Below the pieces are notes generated by a model. That model did no database searches, was not told the origin of the DNA, and worked only from the letters and a program-made list of their open reading frames with translations. Below are positions 26,500 through 35,533 of a DNA stretch of 53,844 bases, piece after piece. The DNA comes from Pseudoalteromonas arctica. Its GTDB lineage: Bacteria > Pseudomonadota > Gammaproteobacteria > Enterobacterales > Alteromonadaceae. Numbering within the stretch: position 1 is the stretch's first letter; each line of letters begins with the position of its first letter. The stretch lies in NCBI RefSeq assembly GCF_012927645.1, contig NZ_JABBMT010000027.1:1-53844 (forward strand), read 5' to 3'. Made by a program: the position numbers and the translations under genes.

Positions 26500-27702
26500 A
26501 TGGCTACTCAACACAAGCTACTAGAGCAAATTTTAAATATTAAGTTAAATGCAAACATACTACTGTATTTATCGTTAATGGCGGTAATTTTTGGGTTTGA
26601 TGGTATTCTTAAAGTTGTAAAACCTAGTTATACCGAAACGGGAAGCTTTAATTTTTTTATTGGTTTTATCATCCTCAGTTTACATTGCTTTTTATATTTA
26701 AGAAGTTATTACCTCAATTTGTCAAATTCGATAAAGCCTCAAGAAGTGTATAGCATTGCATTTGGACTGGTGTTATCAGTGATTCTTTTAGGTTATAGCT
26801 TGGGGTATTTTGAATTAGGTAAAATTATCCGAGATATATTCTATAATTTCTATTTTATTGTTATTTTTTACGTTATTTATTATTTTAAAAAAACAGAAAA
26901 GCTGAAATTTAATACTATTTTAAAACTTAGTTTTTTTATTTACTTTGTGGTTTTTAACTTCTTAGCAGTTGTTCTAGGTAATTTTGACCATGAAGGTAGG
27001 TTTACAGGAATGCAGTTAGCCGCTTCTATCTATGGTGGAACAGCATGTTTAATGCTAATCACATTGCTCGAAAGTGACTTAGGGAAATTCAATAAAGTAT
27101 TTTATTTTAGTATAGGTGTTACTTTTTTACTTCTCTCAGGAACTAGAGGGGCAGTACTATCATTAATCGTTTATTTTTCTTTTAGTTTGTACCGTACATT
27201 TGGTAAAAACAAAGTTTTGCAAACTATTATACTGATGTTAGTACTTAGTATTGTTGGTATTATTGTTTTAAAAATAGACCAGATAACAGCTGCAATGTCA
27301 GCACTTTCTTCTTTGCGATTTGCATCAACAGCAGATTTAGAAGGGGGGTCTTTAGGTACAAGACTGACTTGGTACTTGATGATTTTAGTTGACCTATATG
27401 ATCGTTCATTAATTGGGGGGTTCGGTGGCGGTGCCGCAGAAAAGTTAACTGGCCATATAACTCATTTTGACTTACTTCGCTTCTGGTATGATTACAGTAT
27501 CTTTTTTATTGTAGTGCAGTTAATGCTATTTATATATATGATAAAAGCAATAAACCCCAACTGGTTTTTAATCTTTTTGTACTTATGTGCGCAATATTTG
27601 CTTTTCTCATTGCATAATATTTTTCAAGCGCCCACTATGCTGTTGACCTTTGCTTTATCATTGGTCGTGTTAGCGTCAAAAAATAAAAACAAATATGAAT
27701 AA
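26500..27702 (+). CDS. wzy: Wzy-type O-antigen polymerase (legionaminic unit)
   Basis: The 400-aa protein has about 11 hydrophobic segments and a large loop holding SGTRGAVLSLIVYF and SLGTRLTWYLMI, patterns of the Wzy/WaaL polymerase-ligase family, whose paired arginines face the periplasm. It probably joins undecaprenyl-linked repeat units, since it sits with a flippase gene and a Wzz. Ligase activity cannot be excluded, but its place inside a unit-biosynthesis run favours polymerase. It overlaps the flippase gene by eight bases. Confidence 0.8.
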   Translation: MATQHKLLEQILNIKLNANILLYLSLMAVIFGFDGILKVVKPSYTETGSFNFFIGFIILSLHCFLYLRSYYLNLSNSIKPQEVYSIAFGLVLSVILLGYSLGYFELGKIIRDIFYNFYFIVIFYVIYYFKKTEKLKFNTILKLSFFIYFVVFNFLAVVLGNFDHEGRFTGMQLAASIYGGTACLMLITLLESDLGKFNKVFYFSIGVTFLLLSGTRGAVLSLIVYFSFSLYRTFGKNKVLQTIILMLVLSIVGIIVLKIDQITAAMSALSSLRFASTADLEGGSLGTRLTWYLMILVDLYDRSLIGGFGGGAAEKLTGHITHFDLLRFWYDYSIFFIVVQLMLFIYMIKAINPNWFLIFLYLCAQYLLFSLHNIFQAPTMLLTFALSLVVLASKNKNKYE

Positions 27703-28930
27703 ACTCAAAGGCCCGCTAGCTCTTGCTTTTAGCGAAAGCTTAACAAAATTGATTGGCTTAATGCTGTTGCCAGTCATTACGGATGCATTAACACTTGAAG
27801 AGTTTGGCATCTATGCACTATTTTTAATTAATTATATATTTTTTTCAGCTTTATACATTGCAATATTAAACAACTTTATCCTTGTAGGCTATTTTACTCG
27901 CCAACATCGTATTGTATACGAAATTAAGTCTGCTATGGTTTTTAACATATTGTTTTTTATTGTGTTATCAATTTTGTTTTTTTCTATATCAAGTGCTTAC
28001 TATTTTTATGATTACTTTTATGTATTTTTTATATCTAGTTTGTCATGTATTATTGCTCAACCATCTCAGGTTTACCTCACCTTTAAACAGTGTCAGCAAA
28101 AATATATATCTTATGCAAAATTTAGTTTAACGTTTGTTTTTTGTTATGTCGTATTGGGTTTTTTAGCTTATTATTTTAATGTTTCAAGCTGGCAAGGTTA
28201 TGCTTTGTTGGTTTTATCGAGTCATCTATTTCAAACACTTTTGCTGCTTTTTATAGATGCGAGTAATGTGCGCCTTATTTACTTTTCTAAGATGAGCTCA
28301 TCTAAACGCTACATAAAACACTTTAAAGCTTTAATAGGTAACTCTTTATTTGGATGGGCTAGGGTAAATGTTGATAAGTATTTAATTATTACCATACTGG
28401 GTACTTCGGTTATGGCAACTTATTCGTTAGGCTTTCAATTAGGGGCTGTGATTGGCTTATTGAATACAATATTAATAAAGTTACTAAATCCAATTTTGTT
28501 TGCATCGTTTAAGAGTCAGGTAAATGCAAAAGCAAGGAAGTTAACGATTATAGTTATTGCTTGTTTTGCAGTTGTTAGTCTTAGTTATACTTTGTTATTA
28601 CCTTTTATTGTTGATGTCTTTTTTCCAGTATCTTATGAGTCATCAATACAAATAGCGCAATTGGTGAGTGTGGGATACTGCTTACAAGTTATGGTTTCAG
28701 TAGTTGGTGCTGTTTTATTTTACGAAAAACGCAATTACCTGATTTCAGCTTTATCAATGGCTTCATTTACATTTTTATTACTTGGGTTAATGATTATATA
28801 TAGCTTAAATCTATTTTCAGCATATTATGTAGCACTTTTCTTTGTTGGGTCTTGGTGCTTCCATTTAATTTTAACTTTATTTTTTGCTTTAAAAGAGCCA
28901 AAATTTATAGGTTTTATAAAAAATGCATAA
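27695..28930 (+). CDS. wzx: Wzx-type repeat-unit flippase (MOP superfamily)
   Basis: The 411-aa protein is almost wholly hydrophobic, with about 12 helices; the N-terminus (LALAFSESLTKLIGLMLLPVITDAL, in pieces SLTKLIGLMLLP and EFGIYAL) is typical of Polysacc_synt family flippases. It should move the undecaprenyl-linked legionaminic unit across the inner membrane. It overlaps its neighbours by eight bases each way, and it is very AT-rich, as is usual for horizontally exchanged O-unit genes. Confidence 0.83.
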   Translation: MNKLKGPLALAFSESLTKLIGLMLLPVITDALTLEEFGIYALFLINYIFFSALYIAILNNFILVGYFTRQHRIVYEIKSAMVFNILFFIVLSILFFSISSAYYFYDYFYVFFISSLSCIIAQPSQVYLTFKQCQQKYISYAKFSLTFVFCYVVLGFLAYYFNVSSWQGYALLVLSSHLFQTLLLLFIDASNVRLIYFSKMSSSKRYIKHFKALIGNSLFGWARVNVDKYLIITILGTSVMATYSLGFQLGAVIGLLNTILIKLLNPILFASFKSQVNAKARKLTIIVIACFAVVSLSYTLLLPFIVDVFFPVSYESSIQIAQLVSVGYCLQVMVSVVGAVLFYEKRNYLISALSMASFTFLLLGLMIIYSLNLFSAYYVALFFVGSWCFHLILTLFFALKEPKFIGFIKNA

Positions 28931-29960
28931 GAATATTTTTGTTGTTAATACTCAGCTTCACTTATTACTCGCGCAATCAATTATTTCTGGTGATAGGCTT
29001 CATAACTGTATTTTAATAAGTTATGAGAAAGATAAGATACATTCCTCTTTATTATTGGAGCATAGTTTATGGAGTGATTTATATGAACTACCAGTTATAG
29101 ATAAAAAGGCAGCATACAGCTACAAAAAAAAGATCAAAAATTTAAAAAAATTGAATAACGGTTTTTTATTCTGGGGTAATGATTATCAACTAGAAAATCA
29201 AGTAGTTGCTCACATAATAAAGCCTGAAAAGATCTATTTGTTTGATGACGGTTTAGCCAGTTATATGGATAACATTAGAGAAGTCACTTTTCAAAAAAAA
29301 CTAGCTATGAAGCTATTTTCAAGCTTACTACTAGGCAGGGCCTTGAAAAACGTTACCGGAATTGGCCATTATCGTGTAGATGGTAGGTATTGTTTAAGTA
29401 AAGAGTTAGTGAAGTATGCAAACCAAGCAAAAGAAATTCACTTATCTTTTTCAGCCAAAGTTATTAATGAGGTAAGGAGTGCAGTTTCAGAGCAACCTAT
29501 CTGCAAACCTGCTGCGCTACTTTTAACTCAGCCAATAACAGAGTATAACGCCTTATCAAAAGCTGAAGAAGACGCTCACTTAATTAGATTAGCAAAAGAA
29601 GCTGATAGACTTGAGGTTGAAACGCTTGTAGTAAAGTACCACCCTGGAGAGTCTATAAAGCGGAGCTTGGAGCGGCTAGATTTAATTAAAAGAAACACTC
29701 AAGCAAGTGTGCTTGTAATTGAGCGAATAAATAGCTTACCAATTGAAGTCATAATAAGTGATCAGCAAGATAATCCGTTTAAGTTCGCATTATCCGTTTA
29801 CAGTACAGCTATATTAACGTTAAAGCTATTACGTAGTGACTTACATTGTATAAGCTCATTGTCAAAAGCCGATGCAGAAAAAAGCGAGGCATTTTTCCAG
29901 CTTTTTGAGTTATTTAGAAAGTTTAAAATTAAAGAGGTAAATAGTGAAAGAGTCTTTTAA
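28923..29960 (+). CDS. Sialyltransferase-like nonulosonate transferase
   Basis: The 345-aa protein shows the three hallmarks of bacterial sialyl- and polysialyltransferases (GT38/GT52/GT80 type): the acidic D-D-G motif at 108-110 (LFDDGLASY), the HP motif at His240-Pro241 (VVKYHPGES) and a late serine segment (ALSVYSTAIL) like the CMP-binding S/T motif. It should transfer the CMP-activated nonulosonate made by the seven upstream enzymes. Acceptor and linkage are unknown. It lies between wzx and the WecG-like gene, with overlaps to both. Confidence 0.8.
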   Translation: MHKNIFVVNTQLHLLLAQSIISGDRLHNCILISYEKDKIHSSLLLEHSLWSDLYELPVIDKKAAYSYKKKIKNLKKLNNGFLFWGNDYQLENQVVAHIIKPEKIYLFDDGLASYMDNIREVTFQKKLAMKLFSSLLLGRALKNVTGIGHYRVDGRYCLSKELVKYANQAKEIHLSFSAKVINEVRSAVSEQPICKPAALLLTQPITEYNALSKAEEDAHLIRLAKEADRLEVETLVVKYHPGESIKRSLERLDLIKRNTQASVLVIERINSLPIEVIISDQQDNPFKFALSVYSTAILTLKLLRSDLHCISSLSKADAEKSEAFFQLFELFRKFKIKEVNSERVF

Positions 29961-30675
29961 GCAGTTAGACTCCAAGGTTAGATCAAAGGAGCAGTTGAAT
30001 AGATTGCTTAAAATTAATGGGAATAAAAAGTTTACTTTAACTACTTTTGTAAATCCCTTTTCATATAATGTACTTTGTGCTGAGCCCAGCCTAATTCAAG
30101 CTATGGATATAATATTATCAGATGGTTCTTTACATAAAACTCTCCATAATCTGTTTCACGAAAATAAGGTTGATCGGGTTAGTTTTGATTTTTCATCTAT
30201 TGCTTCAGAAGTTTTAGCTCAGGCTGCTGAAAGACAAGCAAAGGTAGTACTTATAGGTGCCAAGCCTGGGCTCGTAGATATTGCAAAGAGTAACTTTGAA
30301 AAAATGTACCCAGGGTTGAACGTTGTTTATACACATCATGGTTATTTTGAAAACGAGCAGCATCGAGAGCAAGTAATTAATCAGGCAGATCAATGCAAGC
30401 CAGAGATAGTAATTGTAGGTATGGGAACGCCATATCAAGAGCACTTTTTAGTTGAATATAGTCAAAAAGCAAATAACGCATGCCAACTTTTTACATGTGG
30501 CGGGTTTATTGAGCAATCTTCCATTAAAGCAGATTACTATCACCCTTTAATAAAAAAATTAGGTTTAAGGTGGTTACAAAGAGCTATTATGCATAGCCAT
30601 GTTCGTAACAGGCTAATCCGTGACTATCCAATATTCGTTCTAAAATACTGTTACACACACGTTAGGCGTAAATAG
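29944..30675 (+). CDS. WecG/TagA/CpsF-family glycosyltransferase
   Basis: The 243-aa GT26 enzyme has FVNPFSYNVL, VVLIGAKPG, VVYTHHGYF, VGMGTPYQEHF and TCGGFIEQSS, all standard for the family. Members add the second sugar to a lipid-linked HexNAc, so this one may act right after WecA. The donor is unknown: wecB and wecC, which would supply ManNAc(A), are absent here. It starts with GTG after GAGGT, overlapping the upstream gene by 17 bases, and closes the legionaminic gene run. Confidence 0.85.
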   Translation: MKESFKQLDSKVRSKEQLNRLLKINGNKKFTLTTFVNPFSYNVLCAEPSLIQAMDIILSDGSLHKTLHNLFHENKVDRVSFDFSSIASEVLAQAAERQAKVVLIGAKPGLVDIAKSNFEKMYPGLNVVYTHHGYFENEQHREQVINQADQCKPEIVIVGMGTPYQEHFLVEYSQKANNACQLFTCGGFIEQSSIKADYYHPLIKKLGLRWLQRAIMHSHVRNRLIRDYPIFVLKYCYTHVRRK

Positions 30676-30693
30676 CTTTCAAGTTATTTTATA

Positions 30694-30723
30694 TAGACAG
30701 TACCCTAATTAAATGCGTATAAT
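30694..30723 (+). promoter_or_regulatory. Promoter of rfaH
   Basis: -35 TAGACA (30694-30699) and a perfect -10 TATAAT (30718-30723) are 18 bp apart, about 65 bases before the rfaH ATG. rfaH therefore seems to be transcribed independently of the 16-kb run upstream. Confidence 0.7.
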
Positions 30724-30787
30724 CTCCACTCTCAATTTGCAGGTGTAAGTAATCGAAGTTAGAGAAGTCAGTGTTTTAAGGATTGAT

Positions 30788-31276
30788 ATGGATAGTTGGT
30801 ACTTATTATTTTGTAAATCAAGGCAAGAGGCTCGTGCCCAAGTTAATTTACAAAACCAAGGGATTGAAGCTTTTTTTCCTCAGCTACAAAAACAGCAGTT
30901 AATTAAAGGTCGTCGTACTTTTAAGCAGTCTGCGGTGTTTCCTAGTTATTTATTTGTTCGCTTAAATCCCCACACCGGCAACTTTGCTGCGGTAAAAAAT
31001 ACCTGTGGTATCAGTAGTTTTGTGTCGTATGGCGCATCTTATCAATTAGTTCCAGAACAACTTATCAAAGAATTAAAAAATTTAGAGCTAGCTCAAGATA
31101 GTAATAACTTGCCTCAGCCGGGTGATTTAGTGTGCCTAAATAACGGCTCATTTAAAGACGTACAAGCAATATTTAAAGAGTCAGACGGCGACATGCGCAG
31201 TATATTATTAGTCAACCTACTCAATAAACAAATAGAAATGAGCGTAGATAATCGCGAATTAAAAAGGGTTAGCTAG
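30788..31276 (+). CDS. rfaH: Transcription antiterminator RfaH
   Basis: The 162-aa NusG paralogue starts WYLLFCKSRQEARAQVNLQNQG, here split as WYLLFCKSRQEARAQ and VNLQNQG, the typical RfaH N-domain; FPSYLFVRL and the C-terminal KOW-type part follow. RfaH is recruited to RNA polymerase paused at ops and suppresses termination in long surface-polysaccharide operons. A JUMPstart/ops-like element lies 185 bases after its stop, in front of wza, so it probably serves this locus locally. Its stop codon lies within the first unit of a heptamer array. Confidence 0.92.
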   Translation: MDSWYLLFCKSRQEARAQVNLQNQGIEAFFPQLQKQQLIKGRRTFKQSAVFPSYLFVRLNPHTGNFAAVKNTCGISSFVSYGASYQLVPEQLIKELKNLELAQDSNNLPQPGDLVCLNNGSFKDVQAIFKESDGDMRSILLVNLLNKQIEMSVDNRELKRVS

Positions 31277-31326
31277 GAGTAAGGTTAAAGGTACTAGGGC
31301 TTAGCTCCTAAAATCTAGGAGCTGGC
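31271..31326. repeat. Degenerate heptamer array after rfaH
   Basis: Eight 7-base units run from the last rfaH codons: AGCTAGG, AGTAAGG, TTAAAGG, TACTAGG, GCTTAGC, TCCTAAA, ATCTAGG, AGCTGGC. Five of them end in AGG at a strict 7-base spacing. Confidence 0.75.
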
Positions 31327-31338
31327 TTTAGCCGCGAA
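31315..31338. repeat. REP-like hairpin element
   Basis: CTAGGAGCTGG followed by CTTTAGCCGCGAA. It differs by only two bases from the three copies before rmlB; GGCT and AGCC form the core stem. The usual leading GTAG is CTAG here. Confidence 0.65.
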
Positions 31339-31441
31339 CTTTTTAATAGTATAAATACTGTAGACATTGACTTTAACCTGTCACCTTTTGTTTTAAAGCT
31401 GATTAATCTAGAACCTCACAACTTGATGGATTCACCAGAAC

Positions 31442-31472
31442 GTAGGAACTGTAACCTAGGGGCGGAAGCGTG
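31442..31472 (+). promoter_or_regulatory. JUMPstart region with ops element (RfaH recruitment)
   Basis: GGCGGAAGCGTG (31461-31472) differs from the ops consensus GGCGGTAGCGTG at one base. The preceding bases GTAG, CTGTAA, CCTAGG follow the order of the longer JUMPstart sequence. It lies 200 bases upstream of wza and 185 after rfaH. RfaH would load onto paused RNA polymerase here through the non-template strand. Confidence 0.83.
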
Positions 31473-31535
31473 TCCTAAGGACTAGGCAAGCAAGATGTTT
31501 AGAACCTAGAACACTAAATTAACAAAAAAGTTAAC

Positions 31536-31578
31536 TGCTTGCACAGTAAACGTGCAAGCAACCTTGCGAAGCAAAGGT
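31536..31578 (+). other. Two hairpins between ops and wza
   Basis: TGCTTGCAC and GTGCAAGCA form a perfect 9-bp stem with a seven-base loop (31536-31560). Directly after it, ACCTTGC and GCAAAGGT pair with one bulged A around GAA (31561-31578). No T tract follows, so they are not classic terminators; they may be pause or stability elements in the leader. Confidence 0.6.
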
Positions 31579-31671
31579 AGCCATGCTTTAATTAGCCAGC
31601 AAAAAATAACAGCAATATATTTAAAAATAAGCTGAAAGTTTTAGAATTTAATATTATTTTGGGAATAAACA

Positions 31672-32787
31672 ATGGCGCTAAGCTGTAAGACACTTGTAGC
31701 ATCACTCACGTTGCTAACAATGACAGGTTGTACAATCATCCCCGGTAGCCATTTCGAAGGAATCGAATCGGGTGAACAAACAAAAAACCTTGAACAAGAC
31801 CTTGAAAAAGTAAATATTCAAATTATTGACTCATCTTTAATTTATCAGCAAAAACAAGCTCGTAAAAAAGTAAAGTCACCTTCGAGCCTTGATGGTTTAA
31901 ATGTTAGTGATTACGAATACATACTAGGAGTAGGTGACGTACTTACCATAGGTGTGTGGGATCACCCAGAATTAACCATACCAGCAGCCGTACAACGTAC
32001 CGCTGAATTTGATGGTTTCCGCGTGCAAGCAGATGGCACCATAACTTACGCTTATGCACCAAATATTCAGGCAGCAGGTAAAACAGTACAGCAAGTACAC
32101 AGCGAATTGGTGAAGCGGTTAAGTCGTGTGATCGAAGACCCACAAATTGATATTAAAGTGGTTGGTTTTCGTAGCCAAAAAGCTTACGTAACTGGTGAAG
32201 TAACTAAGCCTGGTGTATACCCTGTAACCGAAATTCCATTAACTTTAATTGATGCATTAAATAAAGCCGGTGGTTTAACCAAAGAGGCAGACTGGCGTAC
32301 AGTTACTTTTACTCGTGGTAATAAAACAGAAATTATCAAGCTTGATGATTTTTATGCGCATGGCGATATTTCGCAAAACCGTTTACTACAACACGGCGAT
32401 ATAGTGCACGTTAATCGTAACGATCTACAAAGCGTATTTGTATTAGGTGATGTTAAAAAAGCGGGCTCAGTTGATGTAAACCGTTATGGTTTAAACCTTG
32501 CAGAAGCACTCAGTAATTCAGGTGGACTAAACGAAAACACCGCTGATGCGAATGGTGTGTTTGTACTGCGTAAACGCAACTTAGAAACCGATGGCGTGAT
32601 TGCCGATGTATATCAGTTGCATGCAAAAAATGTAGCGGCGTTAGTACTGGCTGAACAATTTGAATTACAACCCCACGATATTGTTTATGTAACATCGGCA
32701 CCGCTTGCTCGATGGAATCGCGTAATAAGTTTGTTATTACCATCAATTGCGACGGTTGAGCGTTTTGATGATTTGGGCACTAATTAG
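31672..32787 (+). CDS. wza: Capsule export outer-membrane lipoprotein Wza
   Basis: The 371-aa protein has a lipoprotein signal ending LLTMTGC with Cys20 as the lipidation site, a polysaccharide-export domain (YILGVGDVLTIGVWDHPEL, about 84-170) and two SLBB units (KAYVTGEVTKPGVYP and SVFVLGDVKKAGSVD). Wza forms the octameric channel that exports group 1 and 4 capsules. It is followed directly by wzb and wzc, the usual order. It is distinct from the larger SLBB protein at 14854. Confidence 0.93.
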   Translation: MALSCKTLVASLTLLTMTGCTIIPGSHFEGIESGEQTKNLEQDLEKVNIQIIDSSLIYQQKQARKKVKSPSSLDGLNVSDYEYILGVGDVLTIGVWDHPELTIPAAVQRTAEFDGFRVQADGTITYAYAPNIQAAGKTVQQVHSELVKRLSRVIEDPQIDIKVVGFRSQKAYVTGEVTKPGVYPVTEIPLTLIDALNKAGGLTKEADWRTVTFTRGNKTEIIKLDDFYAHGDISQNRLLQHGDIVHVNRNDLQSVFVLGDVKKAGSVDVNRYGLNLAEALSNSGGLNENTADANGVFVLRKRNLETDGVIADVYQLHAKNVAALVLAEQFELQPHDIVYVTSAPLARWNRVISLLLPSIATVERFDDLGTN

Positions 32788-32795
32788 GAGATATA

Positions 32796-33230
32796 ATGTT
32801 TGATTCTATCTTAGTGGTATGTGCCGGTAATATTTGTCGCAGCCCAACAGCTGAATACGTTTTAAAAAGTAAATTAGCGGGCAAAAATATTAAAGTATCG
32901 TCGGCAGGCCTAACCGCACTTGAAGGTAAATCTGCCGATGCTACAGCAAAGCAGATTGCTGCGATTAATGGTATAAACATGGATGAGCACCAAGGCCAGC
33001 AGTTAACATCAAGCCTAGTTGCACAAAATAGCGTGATTTTAGTGATGGAACAACGCCATTTAACCGACCTCTGTAGCCGCTACCCAGAAGCACGTGGCAA
33101 AACTTTTTTATTGGGTAAATGGCTAGGTGATAAAGAAATCCCCGATCCTTACAGACAAAGTCTAGAAGCGTTTGAACACGTATACGAATTAATCGACAGC
33201 GCCAGTCGCGCTTGGCAAAAGTATTTATAA
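32796..33230 (+). CDS. wzb: Low-molecular-weight protein-tyrosine phosphatase Wzb
   Basis: The 144-aa phosphatase carries the C-x5-R signature with Cys9 and Arg15 (VVCAGNICRSPTAEY) and the late general-acid Asp in EIPDPYRQS. It removes phosphates from the tyrosine tail of Wzc, and the cycle is needed for capsule assembly. It lies 8 bases after wza and 14 before wzc. Confidence 0.95.
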   Translation: MFDSILVVCAGNICRSPTAEYVLKSKLAGKNIKVSSAGLTALEGKSADATAKQIAAINGINMDEHQGQQLTSSLVAQNSVILVMEQRHLTDLCSRYPEARGKTFLLGKWLGDKEIPDPYRQSLEAFEHVYELIDSASRAWQKYL

Positions 33231-33244
33231 GGATAGGCTAATAC

Positions 33245-35479
33245 ATGAATGCTCAGCCCACTGCAATAGCAGCAAACAAACAAAACACAGTACAACAAGC
33301 AAGCCAAGAAATAGACTTAATGGCACTGTTAGGTGCTTTGATTGATCGTAAATATTTTATAATTTCCTTAACAACGCTATTTATGGTTTTTGGCATAGTT
33401 TATGCGGTTTTTTCGACTCCAGTTTATCAAGCAACGGCAATGATCCAAGTTGAAGAAAGCGGCGGCTCGGTTCCTGGTTTTGACGATATGGCCGGTATGT
33501 TTGAAAGTACCTCAGCAGCGGTAACTGAAATTGAACTGCTAAAATCACGTTCAGTTATCGGCGAAGCGGTAGATACGCTGCACCTTGATGTAATAGCCGA
33601 ACCAAAATTATTCCCATTTATAGGTAGCCGTGCATTTCGTAAATTTACCCCTATGCATGAAGGTGACTTAGCAGAACCTAGTTATGGTGCTAGCTCTTAT
33701 GCGTGGGGTGGTGAGAGCATTGATGTATTTAGGTTTGATGTACCAAAATCAGCCATAGGGACAGGTTTTACTCTACAAGCACAAGAAAATAATAGCCTAG
33801 TATTATTAAACGGCGAAGGCGAACAAATATTAGCTGGTAAAGTAGGGCAAGAGCTTACCAACGGTAAATTTAACTTAACCGTACGCAGCTTAAATACCCG
33901 CGCGGGGACTGAGTTTAGCATTTTACGTAAAGACCGTTTAAACACTATTTTAGATTTACAAGCTGCGATTGATGCCAGCGAAAAAGGTAAAGATTCTGGC
34001 ATTATTAACTTGAGCCTACAAAGCGAAAAACCACATTATGCTGAAACAGTGCTTGATAAAGTGGCGGCTATTTATGTGCGCCGCAATGTTGAGCGCAATA
34101 GCGCTGAAGCACAAAAGTCCCTTGAGTTTTTAGAAGTCCAACTACCAGAGATTAAAAAGCAACTTGAGTTTGCCGAGCAGCGTTTTAACGATTATCAAAT
34201 ACAGCGTCAGTCAATTAATATTACCTTAGAAACCCAAGGCGTATTAGAACAAGTAGTTAAACTTGAAACTAAATTACAAGAACTAGAATTAAAGCGCCTT
34301 GAAATGAGCCGTAAGTTTAAAAAAGACCACCCAACTTACCAAGGCTTAGTTGAGCAAATTAGTGCTGTGAACGGGCAGAAAAAAGAACTAGTTGGTGAAG
34401 TAGGTAATTTACCGGAGACGCAACAAGAATTACTGCGCCTAAAACGCGATGTAGAAGTAAGCAATCAAATTTACACACTCCTCCTTAGTAAAACCCAAGA
34501 GCTAGATATAGTACGTGCCGGCACTGTGGGTAATGTACGTGTTATTGATTTTGCAGAGGTGAATACCTCAAAACCTGTTAAACCTAAAAAAGCCTTGATA
34601 GTAGTAATGGCAACTATGCTTGGTGGCATGCTGGCAGTGGCAATTGTATTAGTACAAAAAGCCATGCACAAAGGCGTTGAAGACCCTAACGAGATCGAGG
34701 CCATTGGCCTGCCAGTTTACGCCAGTGTACCCTATTCAGATTATCAAGATAAACTCACAGGTTTTAGTAAAGCTCGCAAAGCTAAAAATAAGCCTAAATC
34801 AATATTAGCACTTGATAACCCAGCCGATCTTTCAATTGAGGCACTACGTAGCCTACGTACTAGCTTACACTTTGCGATGATGGAAGCTAAAAATAACCTA
34901 ATTGCAATTTCAGGCCCAAGCCCAGGTGTTGGTAAGTCGTTTATATCAGTTAACTTAGCAGCTGTATTGGCGCAAAGCGGTAAAACAGTACTGATAATCG
35001 ATGCCGATATGCGTAAAGGATATTTGCAAACCCAATTTGGAGTAGAGTCAGAAAACGGTTTAAGTGATTATTTATCGGGCCGTTTAAACCTAGAGCAAGT
35101 GACTAAACCAACCCAAGTTGAAGGGTTAAATGTGATCACCCGAGGGCAAATCCCCCCTAACCCATCAGAGCTATTAATGCACAGCAATTTTAGCAAGTTA
35201 GTAGCAGAGGTAAGCGCCGGATACGATTTAGTTATAATCGATACACCACCTATATTAGCAGTAACCGACCCGGCAATAGTCAGTGCCCATACAGGTACTA
35301 CCTTGTTAGTAACACGTTTTGGTCAAAACCATATTAAAGAGATCGAACTGACCCGCAATCGCTTTGAGCAAAATGGCACAGACGTAAAAGGCGTGGTATT
35401 TAATGGCGTAGTTAAAAAAGCCAGCAACGCTTACGGTTATTATGGTTACTACAACTACGAATATAAATCGGATAAGTAA
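33245..35479 (+). CDS. wzc: Polysaccharide co-polymerase and tyrosine autokinase Wzc
   Basis: The 744-aa inner-membrane protein has an N-terminal Wzz domain with a membrane helix near residue 37, a long periplasmic coiled region with GNVR-type motif, a second helix (about 450-470) and a cytoplasmic BY-kinase domain. The kinase shows Walker A (SGPSPGVGKSF, about 556), Walker A' (LIIDADMRKG, about 583) and Walker B (LVIIDTPPIL, about 662). The C-terminus ends with a tyrosine cluster (YGYYGYYNYEYKSDK). It regulates polymer length and export with Wza and Wzb. A 534-base repeat-rich gap follows. Confidence 0.95.
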   Translation: MNAQPTAIAANKQNTVQQASQEIDLMALLGALIDRKYFIISLTTLFMVFGIVYAVFSTPVYQATAMIQVEESGGSVPGFDDMAGMFESTSAAVTEIELLKSRSVIGEAVDTLHLDVIAEPKLFPFIGSRAFRKFTPMHEGDLAEPSYGASSYAWGGESIDVFRFDVPKSAIGTGFTLQAQENNSLVLLNGEGEQILAGKVGQELTNGKFNLTVRSLNTRAGTEFSILRKDRLNTILDLQAAIDASEKGKDSGIINLSLQSEKPHYAETVLDKVAAIYVRRNVERNSAEAQKSLEFLEVQLPEIKKQLEFAEQRFNDYQIQRQSINITLETQGVLEQVVKLETKLQELELKRLEMSRKFKKDHPTYQGLVEQISAVNGQKKELVGEVGNLPETQQELLRLKRDVEVSNQIYTLLLSKTQELDIVRAGTVGNVRVIDFAEVNTSKPVKPKKALIVVMATMLGGMLAVAIVLVQKAMHKGVEDPNEIEAIGLPVYASVPYSDYQDKLTGFSKARKAKNKPKSILALDNPADLSIEALRSLRTSLHFAMMEAKNNLIAISGPSPGVGKSFISVNLAAVLAQSGKTVLIIDADMRKGYLQTQFGVESENGLSDYLSGRLNLEQVTKPTQVEGLNVITRGQIPPNPSELLMHSNFSKLVAEVSAGYDLVIIDTPPILAVTDPAIVSAHTGTTLLVTRFGQNHIKEIELTRNRFEQNGTDVKGVVFNGVVKKASNAYGYYGYYNYEYKSDK

Positions 35480-35484
35480 GGGAA

Positions 35485-35533
35485 AGGTGCTAGATCCTAA
35501 AACCTAGCACCTATGTATTAAAACGTAGGAGCA
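35485..35533. repeat. Degenerate heptamer array after wzc, with inverted repeat
   Basis: Seven units read AGGTGCT, AGATCCT, AAAACCT, AGCACCT, ATGTATT, AAAACGT, AGGAGCA. Within it GGTGCTAG (35486-35493) and CTAGCACC (35504-35511) pair perfectly around ten bases, a possible weak terminator for wzc without a T tract. Confidence 0.65.

Larger units (their letters stand above)
31277..31671. other. Regulatory leader between rfaH and wza, no gene
   Basis: This 395-base stretch has no coding frame I would support. In order it holds a heptamer array, a REP-like hairpin (31315-31338), a possible promoter (TTGACT 31367-31372 with TTTTAA or TTTAAA 18-19 bases later), the JUMPstart/ops element (31442-31472), a short piece of GAACCTA repeat (31501-31508) and two hairpins (31536-31578) before wza. 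The arrangement fits a long transcribed leader controlled by RfaH. Confidence 0.75.

Noticed and set aside
26500..27702. WaaL-type O-antigen ligase
   Set aside because: The motif class is shared, but its position between CMP-sugar and flippase genes fits a polymerase better; not excluded.
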